A stretch of DNA of 64,000 nucleotides from Culex pipiens pallens (Eukaryota; Arthropoda; Insecta; Diptera; Culicidae), in the NCBI RefSeq assembly GCF_016801865.2, contig NC_068939.1, positions 116,322,034 through 116,386,033 on the forward strand, written 5' to 3'. Both the position numbers and the translations under genes were made by a program. The notes under the pieces are model-generated. The model ran no database searches and was not told the origin of the DNA. It saw only the letters and a program-made list of their open reading frames with translations. Below are positions 44,457-57,320 of the stretch, piece by piece. Positions within the stretch are counted from its first letter, which is position 1. Every line of letters starts with the position of its first letter.

Positions 44457-46308
44457 CTGTATGTAGCTTGTTAAGAAAAATGAATGTTTGAGTTTTTGCT
44501 AAAAAAGATGGAATCAAACTTCAAAAGGACATTTTTGTGATAAATTTAGTTAAAAATTTAGAGTTAATTGATAATCTAAAAACAACTCTTTTCACCTCTG
44601 AACATCCCACCATAATTATAAAAGTGAATTTTAATGAACCTACCTTTTCCCAACCAGAAACTAGAAACTAGTTTCGTCTTTCAAAGTTGATTACAGCAAT
44701 GTGATTTTAGAACGCCTTCCTCAACCAGTTTCAGATTTCCGTGAATCATTTCAGAACATGTAGGTACGCATGTTTGAACTGACTAAACACTCACACACAC
44801 ACGCTCGAACCGGCGAAAGATCAAAAGGACTCCTGGGCGGTGGTTCTGACGCGTAAAGTCTGGTCCAGGTTTTCAAAGGCTTGCGTGTGTGTGTTTGTAT
44901 GTATGTTTGTTTGTGTGTGTGTACGTGTGCGATCACGATTTGAACGTGGTGGTTTATTTAATTTTGATAGCTTAATGAAATGCTAACATTGAGATGTTTG
45001 CTTCCGTTTTCGAAATCAAAGGTAGCAGAACCCACTTACAGAACCAACCACACACTCCCTCCCAAACTCACTCCTCTATGTGTTTGTTGATGAGTAGCTC
45101 TATTGTATGACCTTATCTTCGGCTGAATTTGTGGGCTAGTGCTCGAGCGATGACTGGGCGCTCGAAAGTAGCTGCTAATTAATTGGAAATTAAATCGATT
45201 AAGGTTGGAAGGCTACGTTGTCGTGCTCTCTTGACTCATTTGTTCAATTTTGGTTGTTTAGTCTTTTAGTCAAAAACAATTCTTGTTATGTTATTTTAAA
45301 AGATTTGATTTCAAAAATATCAATGCGCAAATAAGGTATACAGTCGGCCGGTAGAACATTAGCTACTATCAAAAGCAGTTGAAAATTGGGTTTTTGATGG
45401 ATGAACGAATACAGTTTGATGTTTGGGATAGATCAATATTTACTATAAGATCTGCAGTGGATAGGAATCGGTCTTAAATAGCCGAGTTTGAGATACTGTA
45501 AATATTCAGTAAATTTGCAAATCAATTGTGACCACATGAATATAATCAAACTGTTCAAAGCGCAACTTCGTGAATTAATATTTCAACTTTGAAGTCTACA
45601 ATAAACAGTACCCTTAACCAAAACAGCAAACTGTGAAATCGGATTGACTCAGTCAGTGATGATTTGCTGCTTTTGATTCATCAACAAAATAACAACCTTC
45701 TTCTTAAAGGTTGTGCCTCACAAAGTAACACAAGTTAGGTCGAATCCTTCCGATTCCTCATGTCTATGCTATCTACTAGCAGCGCTCCAAAAGCCAAACT
45801 TTTCCCTTCCGAACCCCGGCCTGAAGGGTGAGTGAGATAAACTACGTCAACTTTCAAAATAAACTAATAAATTTCAATTTCAATTTTCCTCCCCATTCAA
45901 TAAACTCATAAGTTTTATGTATTCGTCGAATGAATATTCGGAGGACTCGCTTTGGCAAACTCTCCGGCTGATGATTTCGTGTTTCGTTGGAGTTTTTCTA
46001 TTTTTTCTTGCTGTACTCCAATCGTTGGACTTTTTCCTGTGTGTGTACACACTACTGCTGGGGGAAGGTTCTCCGGACGGACGAATCGAAGTTCGAAGGA
46101 ACGGCCGGATGGTGGCACATAATTGAATTGTAAGGATCGTGAATGGTTTGAAGAAGGAGGAGGAGGAAAAGCGAGGGAAATGTGAATATTTTCATCGGAA
46201 TTATGAGGGGTTGCTTGGCTTGTGTTGGTCTTGCTAAAAGATAAGAATTTCATTTTTTTTTATTTTAAAATTCACAAATCAAAATAATTTTACTAAATTT
46301 GTCAGTTT
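44457..46308. other. No gene seen; GT-rich stretch and a homeodomain-site-like block
   Basis: An imperfect GT run lies at about 44882-44930. Around 45170-45205 'gctgctaattaattggaaat' and 'taaatcgattaagg' combine TAATTAATTG and ATCGATTA motifs, which can bind homeodomain factors. This hints at an intronic enhancer but is not evidence of one. A frame at 45917-46126 begins with a hydrophobic stretch but has no splice or family support. Confidence 0.35.
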
Positions 46309-46684
46309 GTTCATTTGTTCATTTATTCATTTATTCATTTGTTCATTTGTTCATTTGTTCATTTGTTCATTTGTTCATTTGTTCATTTGTTCATTTGTTC
46401 ATTTGTTCATTTGTCCATTTGTTCATTTGTTCATTTGTTCATTTGTTCATTTGTTCATTTGTTCATTTGTTCATTTGTTCATTTGTTCATTTGTTCATTT
46501 GTTCATTTGTTCATTTGTTCATTTGTTCATTTGTTCATTTGTTCATTTGTTCATTTGTTCATTTGTTCATTTGTTCATTTGTTCATTTGTTCATTTGTTC
46601 ATTTGTTCATTTGTTCATTTGTTCATTTGTTCATTTGTTCATTTGTTCATTTGTTCATTTGTTCATTTGTTCATTTGTTCATTT
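46309..46684. repeat. 8-bp tandem array (GTTCATTT), about 47 copies
   Basis: Head-to-tail GTTCATTT with a few variants: two ATTC units near the left end and one GTCC unit at about 46413. Because 8 is not a multiple of 3 and the unit has no stop, three frames stay open as FICSFVHL repeats; these are not genes. Confidence 0.95.
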
Positions 46685-49383
46685 TTTCACTTAAGCTCGC
46701 AATTTTTTTTTTAATCTTAGGTGTTCCATGAGTCACCTCACCCTTTCGAAACAAGCTTCTCGGGCAAGAAATTTTTGCATGGTTTAAACCGTCCAGGCCA
46801 ACATACTCACGTGATGGTCCTCGCTTGCGCTCCCCTTTCGGGCAAACGTTGGGGGGCCGGCACAAAGTTAGTCCGTCTTTGGTAGCAGCATAAAAGAAGG
46901 GAAGAATTTATGCACGACCGTACACACTCATACTCATATTATATTCGTATGACCGGGTCTTCAAGTCTTCATGACCGTAAACCAAAAAAAAAAAAAAAAA
47001 AAGAGAACGTTGAAGGCATGCACAAATGTATGCACAGCAAAACATTCCGTCGGGGGAGATATTTCAATTGGGGGGATGCAATTTCTGTGCAAACATTTCG
47101 AAAATTGTGGAGGGGCGTGAGGGGAATTCCCCTAGCTGAAGAGGGATGAACCTTTCTAACCATACTCAAACATATTGGCGGAGTTCATCAGGGCGGTGAA
47201 AAAGCAACAACAAAAAAATATCCAGGAACGAAGCCGGACAATGATCGCATTTTGTGACCTGGAAGGTTTTGTTTGCTAAACAGAAGATTGCAGGAACTGG
47301 GGCACGTTGGCCAGGTGGATCAGGTTAATGTAACAAACCAGACTCAAGCTAGAATGTAGGTCAGAACAGAAAAAGAATACTTGAAAATGATACTCCTAGA
47401 TTCATAAGAACTTGTAACAAGCAAAAATGTGATTTGATTATGAAAGTTGAAACTTTCGATCCAATATTTATAATTTATTAATGCAAATTTAATGTTCTTT
47501 GAAGAAGTAATCTCCCCTTAACGACAGGCTCAACCCCGGGGCGAGTGCAATTAAACTCTCTGGTTTCTGGTTTACGAGATATCCCCATGATAATCCTTTT
47601 ATATCCACTTCATCTACCCCTGTCCATAATCCACTCCAGGTGAAGCATCCTTTTGCTGATTACAACTAGGCTGTCCGTTAAGAGAGGGCCAGAGGTCTAT
47701 TAAATATTCCGTTATTCCAGCCATTCCACACTGCCTTACCCTTCGGACGACGATGCTATCGGAGATCGGATTAGCATGAAATGAAAAGTGTAATTGTTTC
47801 TGCCACCTGCGGCCACGTAATGCAAAGTCTGGCCCCATTAAGGGTGGTGGCGTTGCGGGTGAGCCGCTGGACGCCAACGTAGCCACCAAGTCAATCCAAG
47901 TTAAATTTTAAGCTGGATTTCGGCGAAAATTTAATCGTCCGAGTGATTTTTGGTAGCGCGAAAAATCGGTGTTTGGGATTTATCTTGGGGGAAAATTCAA
48001 GATTTTTCTCGGAAAGGTCACTTCGAATTCATGATTTTTGTTGAGCTTTTTCGGAGGCTTGAATGACAATCGAAATGTTACGAATAAATATTGAAAACCA
48101 CTTCAATTGTTTTCCATCATACCAAACGCGTCTGCTCATAAAGCACCATAAACTCACTTGAGTCCAACACAGCACGCTTGACTGAATCTCAACGGAAACT
48201 ATTATAAACAGACATTTTAGAAAATTTTTATGTCAAGGGCTTGTTTTTTCAATTCCCAAAATCTAAATTTTTGACATTATAATTGTCATTTGAAAAAAGG
48301 AAACAGTTAAAAAAAACTTGCCAACATTACAGCTGAATAACAATCTTAACTTTTGGAATGCTATGCCACTTTTCCTGTCTGAATTGAGGTACTATTTCCT
48401 CATAAAAGTGGCAATATAAGCAATTCTCTTCACTTTGTCTATTGATTCCTTAGATCCAAATAATTCATCATTTGTTATTTTCATACAGTTCAGACTCGAC
48501 CAATGCCAATGCTTTGCAAAATTTCACTTCGGATTAAAAAAAACCATTTTCAGATGTGAATTGAATTTAGAATCAAAGCCATTTATAGGATTACATTTTC
48601 TAAAAAACAGGTTTTTATGGTTTCAAAATAGAGTCCATTTCGTCCATCACTGAACAAATATAAGAAGCCGAGAAAATTCTCAGCAATTCATTTAATAATT
48701 CAAACCCCTTTCAAATGTAAGATGTGATTTAAAAACTAACTTAATCTACCTCTGTGGTTGATGCCTCAGCAACCAAACCTCAGATCAACAAATTCCGTTA
48801 ATGATTTTTTAAAATATTTTTTCTCAGATAAAAAAAAAGTTGCGGATGAACATTTTTTTAAAAACAGACAACTGTTCTGAAATTTTTAATTAAATTAGAT
48901 TTATTACGAAAACTGCAATTTATCAATAAATCACATTGCAAATTCACTTTCATATGGTCAGCCCCAAAATTTGTAAGGAGGCTTCTATGGAGAAACTAAT
49001 GATATAAAATGAATTATTTGGCCCTCAGAAAACTATGCTCAAAGCTTCATTGAAATCAAACAACACTAAAATAAGAATTCTGAGAACGGCCCAAAAAGGA
49101 AATATTCAACCTTCAAATTTTACAGTGATTCAACCCGTCATCCATCCCATTTTCGCCGAATCCAGTGTGACATACCTTATGGATGACGCCATATAACCTG
49201 TGAAAATGTGTAACATCATTCACAACTTTAAAATTTACATCATTTTATTTGTTATTCTATTTATTCTGCTATAATTGATAAAAATACATCGAAAAAGAGA
49301 TAATATTCAAATTTCTCAGCCTTCAAAAATCCAACCTTTTTTTTACTGTGTAGGGTAATGTGCAATATTTTTTAATAACAGTG
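46685..49383. other. No gene seen; GC-richer blocks at 46740-47180 and 47520-47980
   Basis: The two blocks have balanced base composition and no repeat relatives inside the window, so they may be single-copy intron DNA. A minus-strand frame at 47614-47889 lacks any motif. No splice-bounded coding exon stands out. The remainder is AT-rich. Confidence 0.4.
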
Positions 49384-51797
49384 GAGCAATTCTCTCAGAT
49401 TTCGGTCATTCGATATTTTTTTTGTATTTTTTAATCCGGCTGAAACTTTTTTGGTGCCTTCGGTATGCCCAAAGATGCCATTTTCATCATTAGTTTGTCC
49501 ATTTAAATTTCCATACAAATTTGGCAGCTGTCCATACAAAAAATGATATATGAAATTTCAAAAATCTGTATCTTTTGAAGGATTTTTTTGAACGATTTGG
49601 TGTCTTCGGCAAAGTTGTAGGTATCGATAAGGACTACACTGAAAAAATGATACACGGTAAAAAAAAATTTGTGATTTTTAATTTAACTTTTTGTCACTTA
49701 AACTTGATTTGCAAAAAAAACACTATTTTTATTTTTGATATGTTTTAGGGGACATAAAATGTCAACTTTTCAGAAATTTCCAGGTTGTGCAAAAAATCTT
49801 CGACCGAGTTATGAATTTTTGAATCAATACTGATTTTTTTCAGAAAATCGAAATATTGGTCGCAAAAAATTTTCAACTTCATTTTTCAATGTAAAATCAA
49901 ATTTTCAATCAAAAAGTACTTTAGTAAAATTTTAATAAAGTGTTCCGTTTCCAATTAATAGCCATATTTAGGTAACTTTTTTGAAAATAGTCAAAGTTTT
50001 CCGTTTTTTTAAACTAGACTAACCATTCAAAAGGGCCACACTTTTAGTTAGTCTTGATTTCAAAATATTGTTTTCGAAAAGATCGGAAAATTTCACGAAT
50101 GTTTCATATTTTAATATTGTAAATCGGACCATTAGTTGCTGAGATATCGACGTTAGAAAATGGTGGGTTGTTTTGGTGAGACTTAGAAAACATCAATTTA
50201 CCTGTTTTTTAAGCTTTGCATGGCAATATCTCAGCAACTAAGGGACGTATCAACAAAGTTCTAAAAAGCAAAATATAGAGAATTTTCTCAGCTTTTCAAA
50301 AATATTTTTTTCAAAAGTGGGCAAACATGTGCACTAGTTTAAAAAAGGAAAATTTTCAAAAAAGTTACCTTAATATGGCTATAACTTGAAAACGGTACAC
50401 TTAATGAAAATTTCACTTTAGTACTTTTTGATTGCAAATTTAATTTTACATCGGAAAATTTTTGCGACCACTATTTCGATTTTTTTTAAAAATCAGTATT
50501 GATTAAAAAATTTATAACTCGGTCAAAGATATTTTCCACAACCTGGAAATTTCTGAAAAGTTGGCATTTTATGTCCCCTAAAAAATATCAAAAAATAAAA
50601 AAAATAAAAATAGTGTTTTTTGTTTGGCAAATCAAGTTTTAGCGACAAAAAGTTAATCTAATCTAATCTAATTTAATCGAACACAAGCGCAGCCAGTCCG
50701 AAGAAAGCATCCTGGAAGAACTTTTGGTTAGATTACGCCCCAAGTCCTTTCTTGTCAATATTAATGATTGCATAACATCCGAGTAACCTCGAACATGTAT
50801 TGCAAAAATTAAAGCGGCCAGGCCTACTGCGTTGCATTAACCGCAGAGACAGATTCTGAGAACGGATCACATTTCACAGAATCAACAGGGGAGGAAGGAT
50901 GCGTGGACATACCGTACCAAACGCTCCGAATGAGTTGTGGTTGGGTGTGTAAGTGTAAATTTGGCAAGTAATTATTATTGTTCAAGGAGGGGGAAGAGGG
51001 AGGAGGGGGGGGGGGGGTAGAATTTGGATTAAGGACATGGTAGATGGGGTGGAGTAGGAAGGATATTGCATTTAATAAATAGAATATAATATGAATTATC
51101 TAGCAAAAACAAAACGTATGGAAAGATCTCACCAAGGGTCTCCAAAGCATTCGACAAACCGAATATACATCGAATACGATGCTGTTGCTTCACTAGAACA
51201 TCATCGGATCCAGCCATCCGCGGGTTGTGAACAACTTCTTGCCTTGCCGGAACGGCTGGAACCAAACGGAAATCCTTCCCGTTACGCCACACGAAAAAAA
51301 TCATGCAGAACTTCACTTTTGTTTTCAGCTTGTAGATTAACTTACAGCAAAAACAACTCCGAAAAAAATCATCAGAAACTTTCTTGGAATTTGCCAATGA
51401 AAAATAACTCTAAACCGAAGAAAAACGTCAAAATTTCGGCACCGAACAAATTTCACGTCCGATCTCCTCAAGTTTTAGCGACAAAAAGTTAAATTTAAAA
51501 TCACATTTTTTTTAACCTTGTATCATTTTTTTTCAGTGTAGTCCTAATCCATACCTACAACTTTGCCGATGATACCAAATCGATCAAAAAATTCCTTCAA
51601 AAGATACAGATTTTTGTAATTTCACATATCATTTTTGTATGGACAGCTGCCAAATTTGTATGGAAATTTATATGGACAAACAAATGATGCAAAATGGCTT
51701 CTTTGGGCATACCGAAGGCACCAAAAAAGTTTCAGCAGGATTAAAAAATACAAAAATTAAAATTTAAAAAAAAGATCGATTTCGTAGACAACTGCTC
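49384..51797. repeat. Foldback element P3, with target duplication AGTG and an inserted retroelement
   Basis: It starts GAGCAATTCTCT and ends AACTGCTC, with the 4-bp repeat AGTG at 49380-49383 and 51798-51801. The two arms are inverse copies over most of their length: 'cttcggcaaagttgtaggta' on the left and 'tacctacaactttgccga' on the right. Without the 811-bp insertion and its extra 25-bp duplication it would be about 1.58 kb. No transposase. Confidence 0.85.
50657..51467 (-). mobile_element. 811-bp non-LTR-type insertion with (TTAGA) tail and 25-bp target duplication
   Basis: It is flanked by an exact 25-bp repeat, 50632-50656 and 51468-51492, starting TCAAGTTTTAGCG. Read on the minus strand it starts GGAGATCGGACGTG and ends ATTAGATTAGATTAGA. 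A long variable target duplication and a short-repeat tail are signs of target-primed reverse transcription. GGACGTG near +8 resembles the downstream promoter element seen in some non-LTR elements, though there it usually sits near +28. A minus-strand frame (51029-51397) could be the start of a lost ORF1, but has no recognisable domain and no RT is present. It may be an internally deleted element or a SINE-like derivative. Confidence 0.75.
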
Positions 51798-52078
51798 AGT
51801 GGGTAAAGTGCCTTTATGGTAAATAGTCGCTGTGTTTGGACATGGGGTTAAAAATGTTTGTTTTGTTTTGTCGATTACCAGAAGTCCGATCTATACAAAC
51901 CTTCGGATATTCGAGTCTTGACTTTATTGCCCCAACTTATAACGGACGGCATTTTTCTTTTTACTTTTGAGAATTTTTGATATGTTTTAGAAGACAAAAC
52001 CCCACAACTTTTGAGCCACTCGGCAGAAAATTGTTACCTACGAAATAATGTTATTGGTTTTGGTGCCAAAATTTAGAT
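51798..52078. other. Spacer between foldback elements P3 and P4
   Basis: 280 bp between the right end of P3 and the left end of P4. It contains P-family-like words ('gatatgttttagaagacaaa'), so it may be older repeat remnant. Confidence 0.4.
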
Positions 52079-54000
52079 GAGCAATTCTCTACCAAAACCG
52101 GAAATGGATTTTATTTGTATTTTTTGATTTGGCTCAAACTTTGTGGGGGCCTTCCCTATGACCAAAGAAGCCATTTTGCATCATTAGTTTGTCCATATAA
52201 ATTTCCATACAAATTTGGCAGCTGTTCATACAAAAATGGTACGTAAATATTCGAAAATCTGTAACTTTTGAAGGAATTTTTTGATCAATTTGGTGTCTTC
52301 GGCAAAGTTGTAGGTATTGTTAAGGACTATTTAGAAAAAAATAGGTACACGGAAAAAAAAATTTCCCGATTTTTTTATTAACTTTTTTTTCACAAAAATT
52401 CAAATTCCCAAAATACGTATTTTTTGATTTTCGAGATTTTTTGATATGTTTTAGGGGACAAAAATCCGCAACTTTTGAGCTATAGAGAAACATGGTCAAA
52501 AAATCTGCCGCCGAGTTATGATTTTTTGAAAAACTGGTGATTTTTGGAAAAAATTGAAATTTCATACATAAAATTTTTTTGACCTCATTTTTTTATGCAA
52601 AATTGAATTTGCAATCCAAAATTACTTTACAGATTTTTTGATAAAGGGCCCCGTTTTCAAGATATAGCCACCGAAAGTTTGATTTCAGTGAAATATTTGC
52701 AGTTTTTCGATTTTTAAAAATAGTGACCATGAGTGACCATCTCCAAAAATATTTTTTTTTGAAAAGTTCAGAAAATTTGCTATAAAATTGTCTATGGGAC
52801 ATCGCAGATTGGACCTCTGGATGTTGAGATACAGCGGCTTAAAGAAAAAGAAACACGAAAATTGAAGTTTTCTAAGTCTCACCCAAACAGCCCACGATTT
52901 TCTAATGACGATATCTCAGCAATTAATGGTTCAATTTTCAATGTTAATACATGAAACATTCGTAAAATTTTCCGATCTTTTCGAAAAAAATATTTTGAAA
53001 ATTTGTAAATCAAGACTAACATTTCAAATGGGCATAATATTCAATGTTTGGCCCTTTTAAAATGTTAGTCTTGATTTAATTTTTTTCAAAATATTTTTTT
53101 CGAAAAGATCGGAAAATTTTAACAATGTTTCATGTATTAACATTGAAAATTGAACCATTAGTTGCTGAGATATCGTCATTAGAAAATCGTGGGCTGTTTG
53201 GGTGAGACTTAGAAAACTTCAATTTTCGTGTTTCTTTTTCTTTAAGCCGCTGTATCTCAACATCCAGAGGTCCAATCTGCGATGTCCCATAGACAATTTT
53301 ATAGCAAATTTTCTGAACTTTTCAAAAAAAATATTTTTAGGGATGGTCACTCATGGTCACTATTTTTAAAAATCGAAAAACTGCAAATATTTCACTGAAA
53401 TCAAACTTTCGGTGGCTATATCCCTTTATCAAAAAATCTGTAAAGTAATTTTCGATTGCAAATTCAATTTTGCATAAAAAAATGAGGTCAAAAAAATTTT
53501 ATGTATGAAATTTCGATTTTTTCCAAAAATCACCAGTTTTTCAAAAAATCATAACTCGGCGGCAGATTTTTTGACCATGTTTCTCTATAGCTCAAAAGTT
53601 GCGGATTTTTGTCCCCTAAAACATATCAAAAAATCTCGAAAATCAAAAAATACGTATTTTGGGAATTTGAATTTTTGTGAAAAAAAAGTTAATAAAAAAA
53701 TCGGGAAATTTTTTTTTCCGTGTACCTATTTTTTTCTAAATAGTCCTTAACAATACCTACAACTTTGCCGAAGACACCAAATTGATCAAAAAATTCCTTC
53801 AAAAGTTACAGATTTTCGAATATTTACGTACCATTTTTGTATGAACAGCTGCCAAATTTGTATGGAAATTTATATGGACAAACTAATGATGCAAAATGGC
53901 TTCTTTGGTCATAGGGAAGGCCCCCACAAAGTTTGAGCCAAATCAAAAAATACAAAAAATAAAAATGGTCGAAATCGGCCGGTTTTGTAGAGAATTGCTC
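52079..54000. repeat. Foldback element P4: 1.9-kb near-perfect palindrome, target duplication AGAT
   Basis: The arms (about 950 bp each) are inverse copies around a centre near 53040. They differ by only a few bases, a 13-bp loss in the right arm near 53423 and a small length change near the right end. It starts GAGCAATTCTCTAC, ends GTAGAGAATTGCTC, and is flanked by AGAT at 52075-52078 and 54001-54004. The same 81-codon frame appears in both arms on opposite strands and is a by-product of the palindrome. Confidence 0.85.
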
Positions 54001-54225
54001 AGATGGCTTTTTGCGAAAAAATCGTAAAAAATTCAGGAAAAAAATCATTGTTCATGCTACTAATGAAAATAACGACTTCCTGGAACAATATGAATACAGA
54101 AAATTAGGACACACTAGTGATTAGGGACCAAAATTACCCCTTAGAATAAAGTTTCCCGCGATTTAAAGATGGGTTACGACAATTGCTGTGTGAGTTGGCG
54201 GAGAATGATTATAAGAACATTGAAC

Positions 54226-55372
54226 TTTTAAGAGCGAGTTTTTCACCGATGTGAAACAGGTCGTATCGAGTTGCTCCGATTTGGATGAAACTTTCAGGGT
54301 TTGTTTGTCTATATATGAGATGAACTCATGCCAAATATGAGCCCTCTACGACAAAGGGAAGTGGGGTAAAACGGGCATTGAAGTTTGAGGTCCAAAACAC
54401 ATGAAAAATCTTAAAATTGCTCGCATTTCCCTAAAACTTCATCAATTCCAAATCTCTTAGATGCATTCGAATGGTCTTTTGAAGCCCTTCAAAATGTGCT
54501 ATAGACATCCAGGATTGGTTTGACTTTTTCTCATAGCTTTTGCAAATTACTGTTAAAAATGGATTTTTTTAAAACCTTAATAACTTTTTGCAACAGCCTC
54601 AAACACCCATGGGTCAAAAGTTAGGGAATTTCATGGACTATAATCCTACGGTATTAACTTTTTGGCCAATCGCAGTTTTTCTCATAGTTTTACGATTTTT
54701 CTAGAACAAACATTTTACAACGTTGGTTTTTGCCCTGTAGGCTTCCATAGCGGCACTTTGTGGTCTCAATTTTGACATATTCGGAATCCTCAGAAAATTT
54801 TACATTAGATTGAGGTGTTGAAATTTTGAATTTGATTGAAAAAAATGCCATTTAGAATTAATTAAAATATATTTTAGCATTTTGTCGGATTATGGGTAAA
54901 ACAGGTATTCGCCTACTTGATACAGCATTTGACGTATTGAACACAGGGTATGAAAAATCTAACTTTTTTTCATAAATGTTTTATTTAATTATTTTCTTAA
55001 TCAAATTCATAACTCCAACATCTCAATCTAATGTAAAATTTCCTGACGATTCCAAATATGTCAAAATTGAGACCAAAAAGTGCCGAAAACTAAAGTTGTA
55101 AAATGTTTGTTATAGAAAAATCGTAAAACTATGAGAAAAACTGCGATTGGCCAAAAAGTTAATACCGTAGGCTTATAGTCCATGAAATTCCCTAACTTTT
55201 GACCCATGGGTGTTTGAGGCTGTTGCAAAAAGTTATAAAGGTTTTAAAAAAATCCATTTTTAACAGTAATTTGCAAAAGCTAAGAGAAAAAGTCAAACCA
55301 ATCCTGGATGTCTATAGCACATTTTCATCCCATTCGGAGCACCTCGATACGACCTCTAGAACAAACCGAGCA
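54226..55372. repeat. Foldback element Q1, about 1.15 kb
   Basis: The left arm ('ggtcgtatcgagttgctccg', 'gtgctatagacatccaggat', 'ggccaatcgcagtttttctc') is repeated in inverse order on the right ('gagaaaaactgcgattggcc', 'atcctggatgtctatagcac', 'cggagcacctcgatacgacc'). The right arm has lost about 200 bp near its outer end. A second, truncated copy is at 59980-60335. No coding sequence. Confidence 0.7.
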
Positions 55373-56834
55373 GAATCTACAAATACTGCCTCTTAACATG
55401 TTCTTCAAAAATGTAAGTAAATGTGTGCAAATTTGAATCCGATAAAAACTAACTAAGACTACCTAAATTGAGCTTATCATTCAAAGCTAGCCAAGTTATA
55501 GAAACAAATCGATTGACTGGAAAATTAAATCCTTAGATTATTTACTCAATCCACACAAGAGCCTGCCTGTATTTACGAGTTTCCCTTGATCCTTCACATC
55601 ATTTGCTTTGCAACCGCAGCTGTTCCCGGTAATCACCGAATGCCAAACCTCCTTTGAGACTCAGGTCTGATTACGAAGTCCAAGACAGAACTTCGTTCAA
55701 CTTACAGGAAAGTCAACATTTCCTCCACAAATCAATAACACACCATCGCCTGCCAATTCGCCTTACGCTTTGCACTTTACCTTCTGGTAATGACTTATAA
55801 ACGCAAAGCCTTGAGGAGAAGATTTCAATCCCAATTAAAATTAATTACCAGGGTTAGCTCCGAGAAATGTCTTCAATCTTGCAAGACTGCTCTCTTCTAG
55901 CTAACTTTGTTGGGAATCTTAACTGGAGTGGAAAATCGGTACAAAACTTGGATTGTGTAGTTTGCTCCGGTGGACCGTGTGTTGTCGAGGGGAAAGCATT
56001 CGGAGCGGAAGCTTTCTTTTTTTTTTTTTGAAAGCTCTCTGAGATGGATTAATTCTTAGTTGCGTAGCGAATCAGAATAACTTGGATGGTCTGGAGGTAA
56101 TTTAAGATAGATGTCGATTTAAGTAATGTTGTTCTGTTGTTCTGCTTAATAGTAAAACATTTCCTAAAATCTGTTGAAACATAAAATGTATTTACTTTGC
56201 CCCAGACACACACAATTCCAGCATGAAACCATGAAATATTGACATTCTTCCCATTCAAACATCCTACGCGCGCTTTCTCTGGATGTTCCGACGAAAGCAA
56301 TTTGATTGAAATGAAATTTCCGCTTTCGTGATAAAGTCTTCGCAAGACGCAAAACCAGCTACCACGAATGGGTGATGACGGCGCCGGTTGACAAATTTGC
56401 CAACGAATGTACACAAAACCACTTTTTGGCTTTATTAAGAAGCCAAGTAGACAGCGATGCACTGGAAAAGTGAGTATTTGAACAGGAGAAAGTACTTTGC
56501 GGAAAGCAGCTTATGAAATTTGCATTCTGCTTGCGTTTTGGTAGAAATTCTTTGTAATATTTGATTTTACTTGGAAATGTACACATGCGATTTCCAAAAT
56601 GTTTGGGACTTTGTATGTTTGACGATTGTCATTCTATGAATTCGGGCTCAAAATATGTTTTTCTATAAGCGTGAGAATTCAAACGAAAGTTCAATATTAG
56701 AACGTCTAATTGGTTTCAATTCAGTCTTACTATTAATTCTGCTCCTGCCATCTGTAACGAGGTGTTGACAGTCTGGTCAAAAATTCATATAAGGAGGATG
56801 AAGTTATAATGAAAATAGTTATTAAATAATAGTA
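55373..56834. other. No gene seen; GC-richer, possibly single-copy
   Basis: Base composition is more balanced than in the flanking repeats and no relatives occur in the window. The longest frame (minus, 56049-56462) has no motif. No splice-bounded exon stands out. Confidence 0.4.
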
Positions 56835-57320
56835 AGGCCGTTGCAAATATTTTTTGAAGTTTATGTCCCTCGACTTAGATCAAAGTCGAGGGGGGGGGGG
56901 GGGGGCAAAAAAATAAAAAAAAGTTAAAAATTTAAATTACAGGCCACGGTGTCAATATATGAATGAAAAAAGTGTTTAAAAATACATCATATACCTGTCC
57001 AGTTGTTTTGCAATAATTGATTTCCAAAATTTCTAAGCACTGACGAAAATTTTATTTTTGCGAGAAAAAAAAGTTTTTGCGGTGCTGTACATTGTAATTT
57101 CATAAAAGTTCAAAATATTTTTAAATGAGTCCAAACATGTTAAATATGATTATCAATGCTGAAAAAGGCATTTTAAATTGTTCTCAGTTGATTAGACTTC
57201 TATTTCCATTAAAATTTTGATATTTTTTTGAAAAAAAAAATTTTTCCCCTGATTTTTAAGACCAATTTTGAAGGGGGGGGGGGGGGCGACATAAACTTTG
57301 AAAAATATTTGCAACGGCCT
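56835..57320. mobile_element. MITE with AGGCCGTTGCAAATATTTTT ends, copy 1
   Basis: The 486-bp element has long terminal inverted repeats (AGGCCGTTGCAAATATTTTT at the left, the inverse at 57301-57320), followed inward by 'gaagtttatgtccctcgac' and G runs of about 14 on both sides. No transposase. Target duplication is not clear. A partial repeat of the end ('aggtagttgcaaatattttt') follows at 57322. Confidence 0.7.

Noticed and set aside
45917..46126. 69-codon + frame with a hydrophobic stretch
   Set aside because: The hydrophobic part comes from a T-rich run; no donor or acceptor frames it as an exon.
46299..46731. Three overlapping 131-138-codon frames (FICSFVHL repeats)
   Set aside because: Pure translation of the 8-bp array in three frames; no gene.
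51029..51397. 122-codon minus-strand frame in the non-LTR insertion
   Set aside because: Could be a remnant of ORF1, but no recognisable domain; kept only as part of the mobile element entry.
52320..53750. Two nearly identical 81-codon frames on opposite strands
   Set aside because: They are mirror images in the arms of palindrome P4, not a conserved gene pair.
56049..56462. 137-codon minus-strand frame
   Set aside because: No motif, no splice-bounded structure, and no composition change at its ends.
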